DNA of 64,000 nt from Bacteroidales bacterium (GCA_011045955.1 DSBV01000109.1:1-64000), one strand, 5' to 3'; positions 43,957-53,437 are shown, counted from the stretch's first letter. The notes: generated by a model from the sequence alone, not told the origin. Program-made: numbers and translations.

Positions 43957-44325
43957 TTAATTATTTTCACCTCCAATGCTGCGCTTTTTCTCTTTAATGC
44001 GAGCCTTTTTGCCGGTAAGGTTACGTAGGTAGTAAATACGAGCCCTACGAACTCTACCTTCCTTGGCAACTTCAATCTGTTCAATGAATGGTGAGTGCAA
44101 AGGGAAAATTCTTTCTACGCCAACACCGCCTGAAATTTTACGAACGGTAAAGGTTTCAGTAGCGCCGGTTCCTTTACGCTGAATCACAACACCCCTGAAG
44201 TTCTGAATACGCTCCTTGTTGCCTTCTTTAATCTTGTAGTGAACAACTACAGTGTCGCCACTCTTAAAATCGGGGTGATTCTTCTTCTCAACAAATGCTT
44301 GCTCGGCAATCTTAATGAGATCCAT
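43957..44325 (-). CDS. rplS: 50S ribosomal protein L19
   Basis: 122 aa from [11 protein letters not shown]; upstream in-frame sequence is not conserved. Typical L19 features: [54 protein letters not shown] and [21 protein letters not shown]19 sits at the 30S-50S interface. The usual trmD and rpsP partners are absent nearby. About 80 bp of leader lies upstream. Confidence 0.97.
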   Translation of the reverse strand: MDLIKIAEQAFVEKKNHPDFKSGDTVVVHYKIKEGNKERIQNFRGVVIQRKGTGATETFTVRKISGGVGVERIFPLHSPFIEQIEVAKEGRVRRARIYYLRNLTGKKARIKEKKRSIGGENN

Positions 44326-44484
44326 TTTAAAATGTTTTAGTTGATTTACACTAAGGTGTGGAATATTATCGGCCCCTATGTCCTGATAAGAGATTACACA
44401 CCAATTCAGGCGCAAAATTATTTACTTTTTAAGAAATTGCCAAAAATAGAAGCCATTAATTGTAAAATTTAAGAAAAAATCAAT

Positions 44485-45585
44485 TTATTCCCTCTTTATG
44501 CCTGCCTCATTCTTTCTCCGGTAAAAGTGTTTTGAGTTTCCATGCTCCCCATATTCAATCTCATAGCCGGTGAGTTGAATGCGTGCCTCAAGGCAATTCT
44601 TACAGTCGTCGGCAGCGTCATCGGTGCAGGGTTTATTTTCGTAAAGCTTGTAATCGTTGCGGTAGGCGCCAGGGGTAATGTTAGGCATAACGATATTGGC
44701 CCCCACCTTTATAGCCTTTTCCCTTCCAAGAGGGTCGATGGCTTGAAGTGCGGTTGGTGCGGCAATGTTAATATCCTTCATGAGAATTCGAAGCAAAGCC
44801 GTCATCTTAAGGGCTAGGTTAAAGCGTTCGGTAATAGGAAGAAGTTTATCGCGATGCTGGAAAAGAGGAGTGTCGGGGTGTTCAACGTATGGCCCCATGC
44901 CAACCATATCCACATCCATTTCCTGCATCCAAAGTAGGTCATCGGCAAGGTGCTCTAAGGTTTGAAAAGGTAACCCTATCATCACTCCAGTTCCAACTTG
45001 GTATCCAACACGTCGGAGTGCCCTCAGGCATTCCAGCCGATCATCGAAATCGTGGATTTTATCGTTGGGGTGTAGTTTTGCGTAAAGCTCACGGTTCGAG
45101 GCCTCAATACGAAGCAGGTAACGAACGGCGCCTTTGGCAAACCATCGCCGGTATGTTTCCTCAGTCTGCTCACCTAGCGAAAGTGTAATTCCTAGCTCAT
45201 GGTTGGTGGCTTTGTTGATTTTATCGAGCAGGTTTTCTATTCTATCAACAAACTTTTTAGTGCTTACTTCGCCGGTTTGAATGGCAATGCTGCCGTAACG
45301 GTTTTCCCAGGCAAATTTGGCTGCTTCAATTACCTCATCGTCGGTTAAATTGTACCGGTGAACATTGGTGTTACCCGAACGGATGCCACAGTAAAAACAG
45401 TTTTTACAGCAAATATTCGACATTTCAATTAATCCTCTGAAGTAAACCTTGCGCCCAATATACTTGGTCTTTACTTCAGCGGCCTTTGCGAAAAGCTTTG
45501 TTTTTTCCTCGCCCTCGCACCCCAAAAGGTAAACAAGTTCTTCCTTGTTGAAAGTATCTTTATTTAAAAGATTATCGATGTTCAT
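44485..45585 (-). CDS. hydE: [FeFe]-hydrogenase maturation radical SAM protein HydE
   Basis: 366 aa. Helps build the di-iron subcluster of the [FeFe]-hydrogenase H-cluster. Radical-SAM motif CxxxCxxC is Cys59-Cys63-Cys66 (ICCKNCFYCG). Further family signatures are GEVSTKKFVDRI, MIGLPFQTLEHLADDL, ANIVMPNITPGAYR and YENKPCTDDAADDCKNC, the last holding extra cysteines that may bind an auxiliary cluster. HydF, HydG and hydrogenase genes are not in the window. Indicates H2 metabolism and anaerobic capacity. Confidence 0.93.
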   Translation of the reverse strand: MNIDNLLNKDTFNKEELVYLLGCEGEEKTKLFAKAAEVKTKYIGRKVYFRGLIEMSNICCKNCFYCGIRSGNTNVHRYNLTDDEVIEAAKFAWENRYGSIAIQTGEVSTKKFVDRIENLLDKINKATNHELGITLSLGEQTEETYRRWFAKGAVRYLLRIEASNRELYAKLHPNDKIHDFDDRLECLRALRRVGYQVGTGVMIGLPFQTLEHLADDLLWMQEMDVDMVGMGPYVEHPDTPLFQHRDKLLPITERFNLALKMTALLRILMKDINIAAPTALQAIDPLGREKAIKVGANIVMPNITPGAYRNDYKLYENKPCTDDAADDCKNCLEARIQLTGYEIEYGEHGNSKHFYRRKNEAGIKRE

Positions 45586-45667
45586 TGTAAATTAGTTTAT
45601 ATTTTTTCCTAAGTTTACCAGCAAAATGTGGTGGTTGGTAATTCATTGCAAAAATAAATTAATTCCC

Positions 45668-46360
45668 ATGGAACGAGCTAAGGCAATAGGTCAAATAATA
45701 ACTGTTATAAAACAGCTTAAAAAGGAAGCGGATGAGCTATTTGCGCCTGATAAAATAATTAACCGTTCAGAATTGCTTATTGAGGAGTTTTTTCAGCAAC
45801 TTTTCAACCCGTTTGTAAAAAAGGTTAAGGCCGATATACGTTCTTTGCCACTGGATGAGTATTTACCCATTGAGCTGGACTCATGGATTAGAGTTCTAAA
45901 AATGAAACTGGTTGTCATTGAGCGCGGGGAGCTCACCGAGAAGTATGCTGAGGTGCTGTACATCAAGCAAAGGTTTTACCCGGAACTAATTGATGTTTTA
46001 AAGGAGCTGCAGCTCGAGGCACTTGAAGCCGAATTTGATGCTCGTGTTGATAAGGAACAATTATCAAAACCAATTCTTGGCCCTAACACCATAGTTCTTT
46101 CCATTGAATCGGTAGCTATGCTTATTGCCATGCTATACAACTTCAACATCATCTCGGGCGCAGTTCCCGTTGATGAGATATGCAAAAGCTTTGCCGCGAT
46201 GACTGGATATAATGCAGGCGAACTGAAACAACTACTTAGGTTTGACGAGGAGAATGGCCGACTAACATCAATTGTAAAAGCTGAGGATATGGATGTGCTG
46301 CTTAAGCTTTTGCGGAGTATTGTGGCCAGAATCGAAAACTTACGCCAGTATACCGATTAG
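45668..46360 (+). CDS. uncharacterised helical protein
   Basis: 230 aa from MERAKAIGQIITVIKQLKKEAD; the open frame extends 14 residues upstream but that part is unlike a coding start. The protein is helical with Leu-rich heptad-like stretches (ALEAEFDARV, LLKLLRSIVARIENL) and one hydrophobic segment (SIESVAMLIAMLYNFNIISGAV). The size and RteC-like flavour were considered, but I see no diagnostic motif. Its stop codon overlaps the stop of the convergent SiaC-like gene (TAG 46358-46360 over TAA on the other strand). Confidence 0.6.
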   Translation: MERAKAIGQIITVIKQLKKEADELFAPDKIINRSELLIEEFFQQLFNPFVKKVKADIRSLPLDEYLPIELDSWIRVLKMKLVVIERGELTEKYAEVLYIKQRFYPELIDVLKELQLEALEAEFDARVDKEQLSKPILGPNTIVLSIESVAMLIAMLYNFNIISGAVPVDEICKSFAAMTGYNAGELKQLLRFDEENGRLTSIVKAEDMDVLLKLLRSIVARIENLRQYTD

Positions 46361-46752
46361 TTATAGGGAATGCATTTATAGGGCAGGTTGATATCGGGCA
46401 GTTCAAACAGAACTACCCCCTCATGGAGCAACTCCTCATCCTCCTCATGGTAGTTCCAAATAACCTCAACCTCAAAATTTGCGCTCCGAAACGATGAAAT
46501 TTTTCTTAAAACGTCGCGGAGATACTTGTATGAAGTAGAGTTTATATACCTAAAGTTAAGGTCAATAATGATTTTTGATGGCTCTTGGTTTTTAATGAAC
46601 TCATAGTATTCATCGAGCCAATCGAGTATTTGCTGGTAAAATTCCTTGGCATTCTCCGGGTGCGAAATGCCGGAAATGGAAAATACTTTTGTGTCAGGGT
46701 TGAAGTATATTTCGGGTGAATCAATCTCAGCCTCTATTCTTAAAGTTTTCAT
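46357..46752 (-). CDS. SiaC family (DUF1987) regulatory phosphoprotein
   Basis: 131 aa from the Met after a GAAGGA ribosome-binding-like sequence; an ATG five codons upstream is possible. The DUF1987 pattern is clear: FNPDTKVFSISGISHPENAKEF, YINSTSYKYLRDVL with the phospho-acceptor-type serine/threonine, and VIWNYHEEDEELLHEG. In Pseudomonas, SiaC is phosphorylated and controls a diguanylate cyclase; no kinase, phosphatase or cyclase gene adjoins it here, so the partner is unknown. Confidence 0.85.
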   Translation of the reverse strand: MKTLRIEAEIDSPEIYFNPDTKVFSISGISHPENAKEFYQQILDWLDEYYEFIKNQEPSKIIIDLNFRYINSTSYKYLRDVLRKISSFRSANFEVEVIWNYHEEDEELLHEGVVLFELPDINLPYKCIPYN

Positions 46753-46935
46753 TGGTCCTTCTTTCAATTAACAACGTAAAATTAAACCTTTAGCGTCATT
46801 AATAGCAAACTTTTAACAATATCTTTGATGAAAATAGGAAATAATCGGGTGAAGTTTTAAACCTTTTGGGTAAAATAACATCAATAGTAAAACACTTTTT
46901 AGCTATTTGCTGGTGGTAAAAATTAATTTTGGTTT

Positions 46936-46943
46936 TATATTTG
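46936..46943 (+). promoter_or_regulatory. orphan -7 box
   Basis: TATATTTG matches TAnnTTTG; TTTG at 46916-46919 is 16 bp upstream, somewhat short. No plus-strand gene follows; a hairpin (47039-47063) and a T run near 47079 do, so a small RNA antisense to the DUF486 pseudogene is possible. The stretch 46768-46935 otherwise holds nothing recognisable. Confidence 0.25.
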
Positions 46944-46993
46944 TGATATACACATTAGCTTCCGGCACTTTCATGGAGAGTTGGTTGGTTAGT

Positions 46994-47430
46994 TCAAGGA
47001 AGCTTTCGGTTTTCGTGTAAAATCGGAGTGTTTGGGGCGAAGGGGGTCAACTTGACCTCCTTCATTTCGTTTATTACTTTTTTAAAAATGAAGTAAACGG
47101 CGAGTATTAAAAACCCAAATCCAATGATATGGTTTGTACGAATGGTTTCCGTTTTGAAAGCATAAAAACAACCAGTGTTATGGCTTCCTGAATCACTTTG
47201 AGTTCAACGAGCGAAAAGGGGCCTCCATTTTCTCTAAAGCCTAAACGGTTTGCAGGTACCTGAAAAAAATATTCGAATAGGGCTATGCCCCAGCTAATAA
47301 GAACTATACCCACTAAACTTAAGTTCTCAAACCATTTCATGTCTTTAAACTTAAGGTGTCCATATCAAGCAAGGGTCATGAAGGTGTTGGACAATTCAAG
47401 AAGCAAAATGGTAATCAATCCTCTGGTCAT
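46994..47430 (-). pseudogene. DUF486 membrane protein, disrupted
   Basis: Reading from ATG 47430 gives MTRGLITILLLELSNTFMTLA, then TGA (47365-47367) where relatives have Trp in TFAWYGHLKFK; YGHLKFKDMKWFENLSLVG continues after it. The middle ISWGIALFEYFFQVPANRLG and VIQEAITLVVF is typical DUF486. At the five-T run (plus 47164-47168) the frame shifts; one frame over restores FYAFKTETIRTNHIIGFGF, then LILAVYFIFKK. Two independent lesions make this a pseudogene. Confidence 0.85.
47039..47063. other. near-perfect hairpin inside the DUF486 pseudogene tail
   Basis: GAAGG-G-GGTCAA / TTGACC-T-CCTTC around a single C, with one mismatch. On the plus strand a T-rich segment (47066-47083) follows at a short distance. 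Confidence 0.4.
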
Positions 47431-47524
47431 ACGATGTTATTTAAAAATTGTGTGCAAAATTATAGGTTGTGTTAGAATGCAATGAGCACAAACTCTTTTT
47501 TATCCTGTAATTTTAAGTTAATTC

Positions 47525-47558
47525 TTGTTAATACTCAATCAATTTTTCGATACTTTTG
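47525..47558 (+). promoter_or_regulatory. promoter of the yicC-gmk-nadD operon
   Basis: -7 box TACTTTTG (47551-47558), with TTG (47525-47527) 23 bp upstream as a possible -33 element. The yicC ATG follows at 47582. Confidence 0.5.
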
Positions 47559-47581
47559 TGGTGATATTTAAATATACTACC

Positions 47582-48460
47582 ATGTTGGTATCGATGACCG
47601 GCTATGGAAGAGCCGAAACGGTATTTGGGAACAAGAAAATTGTTGTTGAGGTTCGTTCGCTTAACTCAAAGCAGCTCGATTTTAACCTTCGTTTGCCCGC
47701 TATTTACCGTGAGCTGGAGATGGAGATCAGAACAAGGACTGCCAAGCAGCTGGAGCGCGGAAAGGTTGATATGTCTATTAGCATAGAGGAGGCTGCTGAG
47801 TCGCAAACCATACCTATTAATGATACAGTTTTCATGGCTTACTACCGGCAACTTAGCGATATTGCTTCAAAAAATAGCATCAATTTCAACCCTGCCGAGG
47901 TTGTTCCGGCAATTCTGCGATTACCTGAGGTAATTAGTGCGCAAAAGGAAGAGATTGCCCCCGAAGAGTTTGACGCAGTTTTGCAGGCTTGTGCTGAAGC
48001 GTTGAACGCGTTAATCCAGTTCCGAAAACAAGAGGGCGCTATTCTTGAAAAGGATCTACTGAGCCGTGTTAACCTGATACTTGAATACTTGCAAAGGGTT
48101 GAGCCTTACGAAAAGCAACGTATACAGGATGTGCGTAAACGCATTTCGGATAGCCTAAAGCAAATTGATGCCAATATTAGAGTTGACGATAACCGTTTTG
48201 AGCAGGAGGTGATTTACTACCTTGAAAAGCTAGACATTACCGAGGAGAAAGTCCGTTTGCGACAGCATTGTAGCTATTTTACGGAAACAGTAAACCAGCC
48301 CGAACCGGTTGGACGCAAGCTTGGGTTTATAGCCCAGGAAATGGGACGCGAAATAAATACCTTGGGGTCAAAGGCAAACCATGCCGAAATCCAAAAAATT
48401 GTGGTGATGATGAAGGATGAACTTGAGAAAATCAAGGAGCAATCGCTAAACATCTTGTAG
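47582..48460 (+). CDS. yicC: YicC family endoribonuclease-type protein
   Basis: 292 aa from MLVSMTGYGRAE, the conserved YicC N-terminus; upstream in-frame sequence overlaps the promoter. Other signatures: VEVRSLNSKQLDFNLRLP, the central coiled region, and the C-terminal GRKLGFIAQEMGREINTLGSK and ANHAEIQKIVVMMKDELEKI. YicC proteins are implicated in RNA decay. Three bp separate it from gmk; the yicC-gmk order is common. Confidence 0.94.
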   Translation: MLVSMTGYGRAETVFGNKKIVVEVRSLNSKQLDFNLRLPAIYRELEMEIRTRTAKQLERGKVDMSISIEEAAESQTIPINDTVFMAYYRQLSDIASKNSINFNPAEVVPAILRLPEVISAQKEEIAPEEFDAVLQACAEALNALIQFRKQEGAILEKDLLSRVNLILEYLQRVEPYEKQRIQDVRKRISDSLKQIDANIRVDDNRFEQEVIYYLEKLDITEEKVRLRQHCSYFTETVNQPEPVGRKLGFIAQEMGREINTLGSKANHAEIQKIVVMMKDELEKIKEQSLNIL

Positions 48461-48463
48461 TGA

Positions 48464-49036
48464 ATGGATGGTAAACTTTTAATATTTTCAGCCCCTTCGG
48501 GTGCAGGTAAAACTACCATTGTAAGGCATTTGCTGGAAAAATTCCCGCAATTGGAGTTTTCGGTATCGGCTTGCAGTCGAATGCCGCGCGATGGAGAGGT
48601 AAACGGCAAGGATTACTATTTCCTTACGGTTGATGAATTCCGCAACAAAATAGATAATGGTGAATTTGTTGAGTGGGAAGAGGTTTACCCCGGCTCATAC
48701 TATGGGACTTTATGGACCGAAATAAGACGCATTTGGGAAAAGGGACACCATGTGATGTTCGATGTTGATGTTAAGGGAGGGGTTAACCTCAAGCGAAAGT
48801 TTCCGAATAACTCGTTGGCAGTATTTGTGATGCCTCCTTCCATTGACGAATTGCGTGAACGGCTCCTTAAAAGAAGAACTGAAACCGAGGAGTCGCTTAA
48901 GGTGCGTATTGGTAAAGCACAGGAGGAAATGACCTATGCAAATCAGTTCGATTATGTATTAACCAATAATCAGGTAGAAACTGTATTTGCCGAGGCTGAG
49001 CGCATAGTTGAAAATTTTTTATTGAAAAAATTATGA
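48464..49036 (+). CDS. gmk: guanylate kinase
   Basis: 190 aa. Phosphorylates GMP to GDP. P-loop SAPSGAGKTT at residues 9-18; GMP-binding region SACSRMPRDGEVNGKDYYF and GEFVEWEEVYPGSYYGT; lid region RLLKRRTETEESLKVRIGKA. Its end overlaps the nadD start by 4 bp, indicating coupled translation. Confidence 0.97.
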   Translation: MDGKLLIFSAPSGAGKTTIVRHLLEKFPQLEFSVSACSRMPRDGEVNGKDYYFLTVDEFRNKIDNGEFVEWEEVYPGSYYGTLWTEIRRIWEKGHHVMFDVDVKGGVNLKRKFPNNSLAVFVMPPSIDELRERLLKRRTETEESLKVRIGKAQEEMTYANQFDYVLTNNQVETVFAEAERIVENFLLKKL

Positions 49037-49635
49037 AAGTAGGACTATTCTTTGGGTCGTTTAACCCAATACACACGGGGCATCTGGTAATAGCCGAATA
49101 TATACTCGAGTTTTCCGATTTATCGGAGATATGGTTTGTGGTTAGCCCACAAAATCCGCTAAAAAGCCCTGACGATTTGGAAAAGGATGAGCATAGGTTA
49201 AACATGGCTCGTTTAGCTGTGCACGAGAACAATAAAAGGCTTAAGGTTTGCGAAATTGAAATGTCCATGCCTCGTCCTTCGTACACTATTGATACCCTTA
49301 AGAAACTTGGTGAACAGTATCCCACGAATCATTTTGTGTTGATTATTGGCTCCGATACTCTTCAAACTTTACCTCAATGGAAAAGCTATGATGAGTTGAT
49401 ATCGGGTTACGATTTCTTGGTTTACCCGCGCGACAGCAATGCCTATAAGCAAGATTTCCCTTCAGAAAGATTTAGCCTAGTTGATGCGCCGGTTATTGGA
49501 ATATCTTCTACGCATATCCGATCAATAATAGCCAAGGGAAAGGATGTTTTAGGTTATGTTCCCGATGATGTTTGGGATTACATTGAGAGGCATGGACTAT
49601 ACGGATACAAAGGGATTAAGATTTCAAATCTATAG
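49033..49635 (+). CDS. nadD: nicotinate-nucleotide adenylyltransferase
   Basis: 200 aa. Adenylates nicotinate mononucleotide in NAD synthesis. Nucleotidyl-transfer motif GSFNPIHTGH at residues 8-17 and the C-terminal ISSTHIRSII match the family; FVVSPQNPLK and LIIGSDTL are also typical. Third gene of the yicC operon; overlaps gmk and is followed 1 bp later by a small TPR gene. Confidence 0.96.
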   Translation: MKVGLFFGSFNPIHTGHLVIAEYILEFSDLSEIWFVVSPQNPLKSPDDLEKDEHRLNMARLAVHENNKRLKVCEIEMSMPRPSYTIDTLKKLGEQYPTNHFVLIIGSDTLQTLPQWKSYDELISGYDFLVYPRDSNAYKQDFPSERFSLVDAPVIGISSTHIRSIIAKGKDVLGYVPDDVWDYIERHGLYGYKGIKISNL

Positions 49636-49636
49636 G

Positions 49637-49894
49637 ATGGAAAGGTTCGTGGATTTACTTCAGGAAGGGAAACTTACTGAAGCCGAAGAGTTTCTGCAAA
49701 ATTTAGATCAAGCCAACGATAATGTTCTATACTGCTGGGGTCGGTTGTATTCCAGAAAAGGCGATGAAGCAAAGGCCATTTCGTATTACGCTAAAGCATT
49801 AGAGGTTTACCCTAATAACGAGGAGGCTAGGGTAAGACTCGAGATTGCAAGAGAAATATTATCGTTTCGCGATGCAAACCTATACAACCATTAG
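49637..49894 (+). CDS. small TPR protein
   Basis: 85 aa from MERFVDLLQEGKL, starting 1 bp after nadD. Two TPR-like helix pairs: KLTEAEEFLQNLDQANDNVLYCWGRLYSRKG and DEAKAISYYAKALEVYPNNEEARVRLEIA. An alternative upstream ATG overlaps nadD in another frame. Likely the last gene of the operon, function unknown. Confidence 0.75.
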   Translation: MERFVDLLQEGKLTEAEEFLQNLDQANDNVLYCWGRLYSRKGDEAKAISYYAKALEVYPNNEEARVRLEIAREILSFRDANLYNH

Positions 49895-50215
49895 GGCATC
49901 TGCAAATTCCCTATTAGGAACTGAATTGCAATTTCAGCCGATTTGGCATGTATTAAGTTTGGTGTACGCTCATCGCCCACTTGTTGCTCAATGTAATCAG
50001 GGTATTATCCACAAGCAAGAAAGCATTTTCTACTGTTGTGGCACTCATACGGATACACCTGGTAAGCCATTTAGACCTGATGTGGGTAGTAACCGAGGGT
50101 AGGCGTGCCTATACCAAGCGCAGGACAAGCCGCAACAAGAGCTCTTCAGCCATACAAATGTCCCTCTTTTGAGGGGGGTAGGTTTTATTAAAACGAAAAA
50201 CTGATTTGTAAATCA
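49895..50215. other. intergenic region without a recognisable gene
   Basis: Short open stretches exist on both strands but none resembles a known protein. The segment precedes a decayed FN3 gene and may contain its unrecognisable 5' end. Confidence 0.3.
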
Positions 50216-51063
50216 TTGAATATGAATAATATAAAAACAAAACCGACAATTATTGAGTTTTGTCGGTTGATAGTGAAAAATATTATTGGATATAGAGTGT
50301 ACAGGGCAAACGATCCTTCGCGTGAGTTCATTGCTGTTTCTGGACATATTCATCCCGACACAATGTTTTTCGATTCCATTTCGCTCAATACCTTGTCGCA
50401 GAATATATACTATCGGGTATCAGCAGTTAATAGCCGTTATCAGTATTCGGTACAGTAGCCAATTCTAAGGTTGTGCCGTCCCGATTCTAATTCGCCCGCC
50501 CCGGCTGTTATCTACGATTTTTTAGTTCCCGAAAAGTCGGTAACCCTCAATTGGCATTGCAGCCCAAGCTCCGATGTGGCGATACAACGTATTCTGCGTC
50601 GAACCGAAAGCGATTCGCAATGGTTTGTGATCGATAGCTTGAAACCAGGCGTTGGGAAATATGTCGAATTGAAGGTTGTTCCCAAAACAACCTACTACTA
50701 CTCGCTGGTAAGTGTCGATAGTTCCGGGAATATTTCCAAAATGGCCAGTTCCATATCGGCACGGCCATACTACACCAGTAAACGTGAATCGGTTAAGCAG
50801 TTTACTGCCAAGTATAATAGGAAAAGTAATTCGGTAACGCTAAATTAGCAATACACTGAAAACCAGTCAAGTGGTTACTGGTTTGTGTTTTACAGAAAAA
50901 CCAACAATAACGATTTTATTGAGCTGAAAGGCCTTAAACCGGATATTAATGAGTTTGTGGATTCATCACCGCAAAAGGTTTAAATACCTATGGTATTTTT
51001 ATAATGACTGCCGATGGAGAGCAATCGGAAATGGTTACTCAAAAGATTGATGTTACTGAGTAA
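50216..51063 (+). pseudogene. decayed fibronectin type III domain gene
   Basis: In one frame the translation reads IIGYRVYRANDPSREFIAVSG, IYYRVSAVNSRYQYSVQ, stop, then PILRLCRPDSNSPAPAVIYD, VTLNWHCSPSSDVAIQRILRR, YYYSLVSVDSSGNISKMAS, a second stop (50846-50848), YWFVFYRKTNNNDFIEL and FVDSSPQKV, then a stop. One frame over from the A run at 50973-50976 it continues as GLNTYGIFIMTADGEQSEMV to TAA at 51063. This is the C-terminal part of a cell-surface FN3 protein with two nonsense changes and a frameshift. No intact copy is in the window. Confidence 0.8.
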
Positions 51064-51070
51064 AAGTATT

Positions 51071-51097
51071 AAGCCCTGCAAAAAGCAGGGCTTTTAT
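51071..51097 (+). terminator. terminator downstream of the FN3 pseudogene
   Basis: AAGCCCTGC (51071-51079)/GCAGGGCTT (51085-51093), A5 loop, then TTTATT. It also lies just beyond the 3' end of crtB on the other strand. Confidence 0.85.
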
Positions 51098-51120
51098 TCA
51101 ATTTCTTTGATTTTAACACC

Positions 51121-51969
51121 TTATATCAAACCAATTTTTACTCTGGCCCAGCTGCTTGCCATCAGCAACATTTTTTTTGTGTTGCTTATTCGGTAGCGTT
51201 TACCAAGGAGTTTGGGTGGAGAAATTTGTTTTATCTTACTAAAAAGCGATAGGTAGTAACGGTAAGCTACAAAAACTCCCAGTTTATATTTGTCCTCCAA
51301 CATTTTAATGCCTTCAAGTGCAGCATCAAAATCCGATTGGATATCGGCTTCAATTTGTAGTTTTTGTTCCAGAGTAAAGTTGTTGAAATCGACATTCGGA
51401 AAGTAAACCCTGCCCAGATCGTAGAAGTCCTCACTTATATCACGTAAAAAGTTAATTTTTTGGAATGCTGTCCCCAGCCTTCGTGCTGGTTGGTAAAGTT
51501 TTTCATACATAACCTGATTGCCTCGGCAAAAAACTTTGAGACACATTAGTCCAACCACTTCGGCCGAACCGTAAATGTATTCGCCTATCTTATCCTTATC
51601 GTATGTTGTTGGGTCAAGGTCCATTTCCATGCTATGCAGAAAGGCATCTATTAGGTGCCTATCGATGTTGTACTGGTTAGCCACAAGCTGAAAGCTTTGC
51701 AGTATTGGATTCAGGGAGATACCCTCTTCAATGGCTTTATAGGTATCTGTTTTAAATCGGGCAAGTAGCTCAGGCTTATTGAATTGATGAAATGAGTCCA
51801 CAATTTCATCGGCAAAGCGCACAAACCCGTAAATGGCATAAATGGCATCGCGGGTAGGCTTATCGAAAAGGCGTGTTCCTAAAGAAAAACTTGTGCTGTA
51901 GCGGTTAGTTGTAATCCTGCTACACTCCATGCATACATTATTATAAAGTTCGATTCTATCGCTTATCAT
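51121..51969 (-). CDS. crtB: phytoene synthase
   Basis: 282 aa. Joins two geranylgeranyl diphosphates to phytoene, the first committed carotenoid step. Squalene/phytoene synthase motifs: YGFVRFADEIVDSF (first Asp-rich motif) and INFLRDISEDFYDLGRVYFP (second), plus RLGTAFQ. Its start overlaps the end of the crtI gene by 14 bp, so the two are cotranscribed on the minus strand. Confidence 0.94.
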   Translation of the reverse strand: MISDRIELYNNVCMECSRITTNRYSTSFSLGTRLFDKPTRDAIYAIYGFVRFADEIVDSFHQFNKPELLARFKTDTYKAIEEGISLNPILQSFQLVANQYNIDRHLIDAFLHSMEMDLDPTTYDKDKIGEYIYGSAEVVGLMCLKVFCRGNQVMYEKLYQPARRLGTAFQKINFLRDISEDFYDLGRVYFPNVDFNNFTLEQKLQIEADIQSDFDAALEGIKMLEDKYKLGVFVAYRYYLSLFSKIKQISPPKLLGKRYRISNTKKMLLMASSWARVKIGLI

Positions 51970-53437
51970 ATCGTTTTACAATTTGCTCGGTGGTTAACTT
52001 TGAACTTACAACAGCCATTGGCAAGCCCGTTCCTGGAATAGTGCTCGATCCCACATAAAACAGATTTTTAAATTTCTCGTCGGTGTTATGGGGGCGCATG
52101 TAGGCTATCTGATTCAAGTCGTGGGCAAGACCAAGCCCACTGCCCTTGTACAGGTTAAACATTTTTTGCCAGTGGGTAGGGTTGTAAATTATATGGGTGT
52201 CGAGGTTACTGGCAATGTCGTAATCGACCCTCTCCGAAAGGTCGGCTATAATATTATCGGCCAGCTCATGGCTATCGGTCCAATCGGGTTTGTAGCGTAA
52301 ATCGGGAACAGGACAAAGTATGAAAAGGCTCTCGCTGCCTTGTGGGGCAAATTCAGGGTTGGCTCTGGAAGGAACGTTAACGTAGTAGTAGGGTTTTTGA
52401 AGGCTTACCTGATTCTTAAAGATTTTGGAACTATACTCCTTAAAGTTAGTCCCCAAAAAATAATTGTGAACACTCAAACCATCAATCTTTCCTTTTACTC
52501 CTAAGTAAACTGTAAATGGAGCAAGAGTCCATTTCATTTTATCGAGTTTAGGCTCGCTAAAAGCTTTGCGTTTAAGAATAGCGCCTCTAAACCAGGCTGC
52601 ATCGGCATTTATAACAAAGATGTCGGCACTCCAAAGGTTTCCGTTTTGGTCTATCACATCGGTTACCTGTCCATTGTGGAATTTAACATCAACAATCTCA
52701 GTGTTGTAATGGAATTTTACCCCACGCATTGAGAGAATGTCAACCATGCCATCAACAATACTATACATACCGCCACGCACGTTGTGGTAGCCATCATGTT
52801 TGAGTTCTGTGTAGGTTAGTAAGGAGTAAACTGCAGGTGTATCGAACGGAGTGGCTCCTAAAAAGAATGCTACTAGCGAGAATATCACCTTAACCTCGTA
52901 GCTGGTAAACCTTCGGTTAAGCTCATCCCACATCGTTTTAACCATCAACGGGGCATGACCCCAGGGCACTGAGGCCAATCCCAATGCGTAGGAAAGCAGG
53001 CTGTTGAAGTTGCGCCGAATAATTCGGTTTTCCACATCATGGAAAAGTTTGCCTGTTTTTTCCAGGTATCGGTACATCTTCTCGGCAAATTCATCCTCAA
53101 TGCCTTCGAACTCTTGCGCAAGCTTATCGACGTCCTTATGTATGGTAAAATATCTTTTTGAATTGCTGAAGTTGACCTTGTAAAGCGGGTCGAGTTCATA
53201 AAACTCGAATGGCTTATCTATGCCACAGAAATCAATTAGCTCTTTGAACTCGTAACTCATGGAGAAAAAGGTTGGGGCCATATCCCATGTATAGCCACTG
53301 TGTTGCAGCTTATTCAAACGGCCACCGGGTTGATGAAACTTCTCAACCATTTCCACCTCAAAACCCAATGTAGTGAGCCTTAGTGCAGTTGATAATCCAC
53401 CAAGACCCGTCCCAACAATAACAACTTTCTTTGCCAT
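51956..53437 (-). CDS. crtI: phytoene desaturase
   Basis: 493 aa FAD-dependent desaturase converting phytoene toward lycopene. N-terminal dinucleotide-binding motif VIVGTGLGGLSTALRL, then EKFHQPGGRLNKLQHSGYTWD; C-terminal signature NLFYVGSSTIPGTGLPMAVVSSKL. Lead gene of the crtI-crtB unit, divergent from a second crtI-like gene across a 107-bp gap that must hold both promoters. Confidence 0.93.
   Translation of the reverse strand: MAKKVVIVGTGLGGLSTALRLTTLGFEVEMVEKFHQPGGRLNKLQHSGYTWDMAPTFFSMSYEFKELIDFCGIDKPFEFYELDPLYKVNFSNSKRYFTIHKDVDKLAQEFEGIEDEFAEKMYRYLEKTGKLFHDVENRIIRRNFNSLLSYALGLASVPWGHAPLMVKTMWDELNRRFTSYEVKVIFSLVAFFLGATPFDTPAVYSLLTYTELKHDGYHNVRGGMYSIVDGMVDILSMRGVKFHYNTEIVDVKFHNGQVTDVIDQNGNLWSADIFVINADAAWFRGAILKRKAFSEPKLDKMKWTLAPFTVYLGVKGKIDGLSVHNYFLGTNFKEYSSKIFKNQVSLQKPYYYVNVPSRANPEFAPQGSESLFILCPVPDLRYKPDWTDSHELADNIIADLSERVDYDIASNLDTHIIYNPTHWQKMFNLYKGSGLGLAHDLNQIAYMRPHNTDEKFKNLFYVGSSTIPGTGLPMAVVSSKLTTEQIVKRYDKR

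Noticed and set aside
45668-46360. RteC-type regulator of a conjugative transposon
   Set aside because: The size fits but no diagnostic RteC motif and no conjugation genes were seen.
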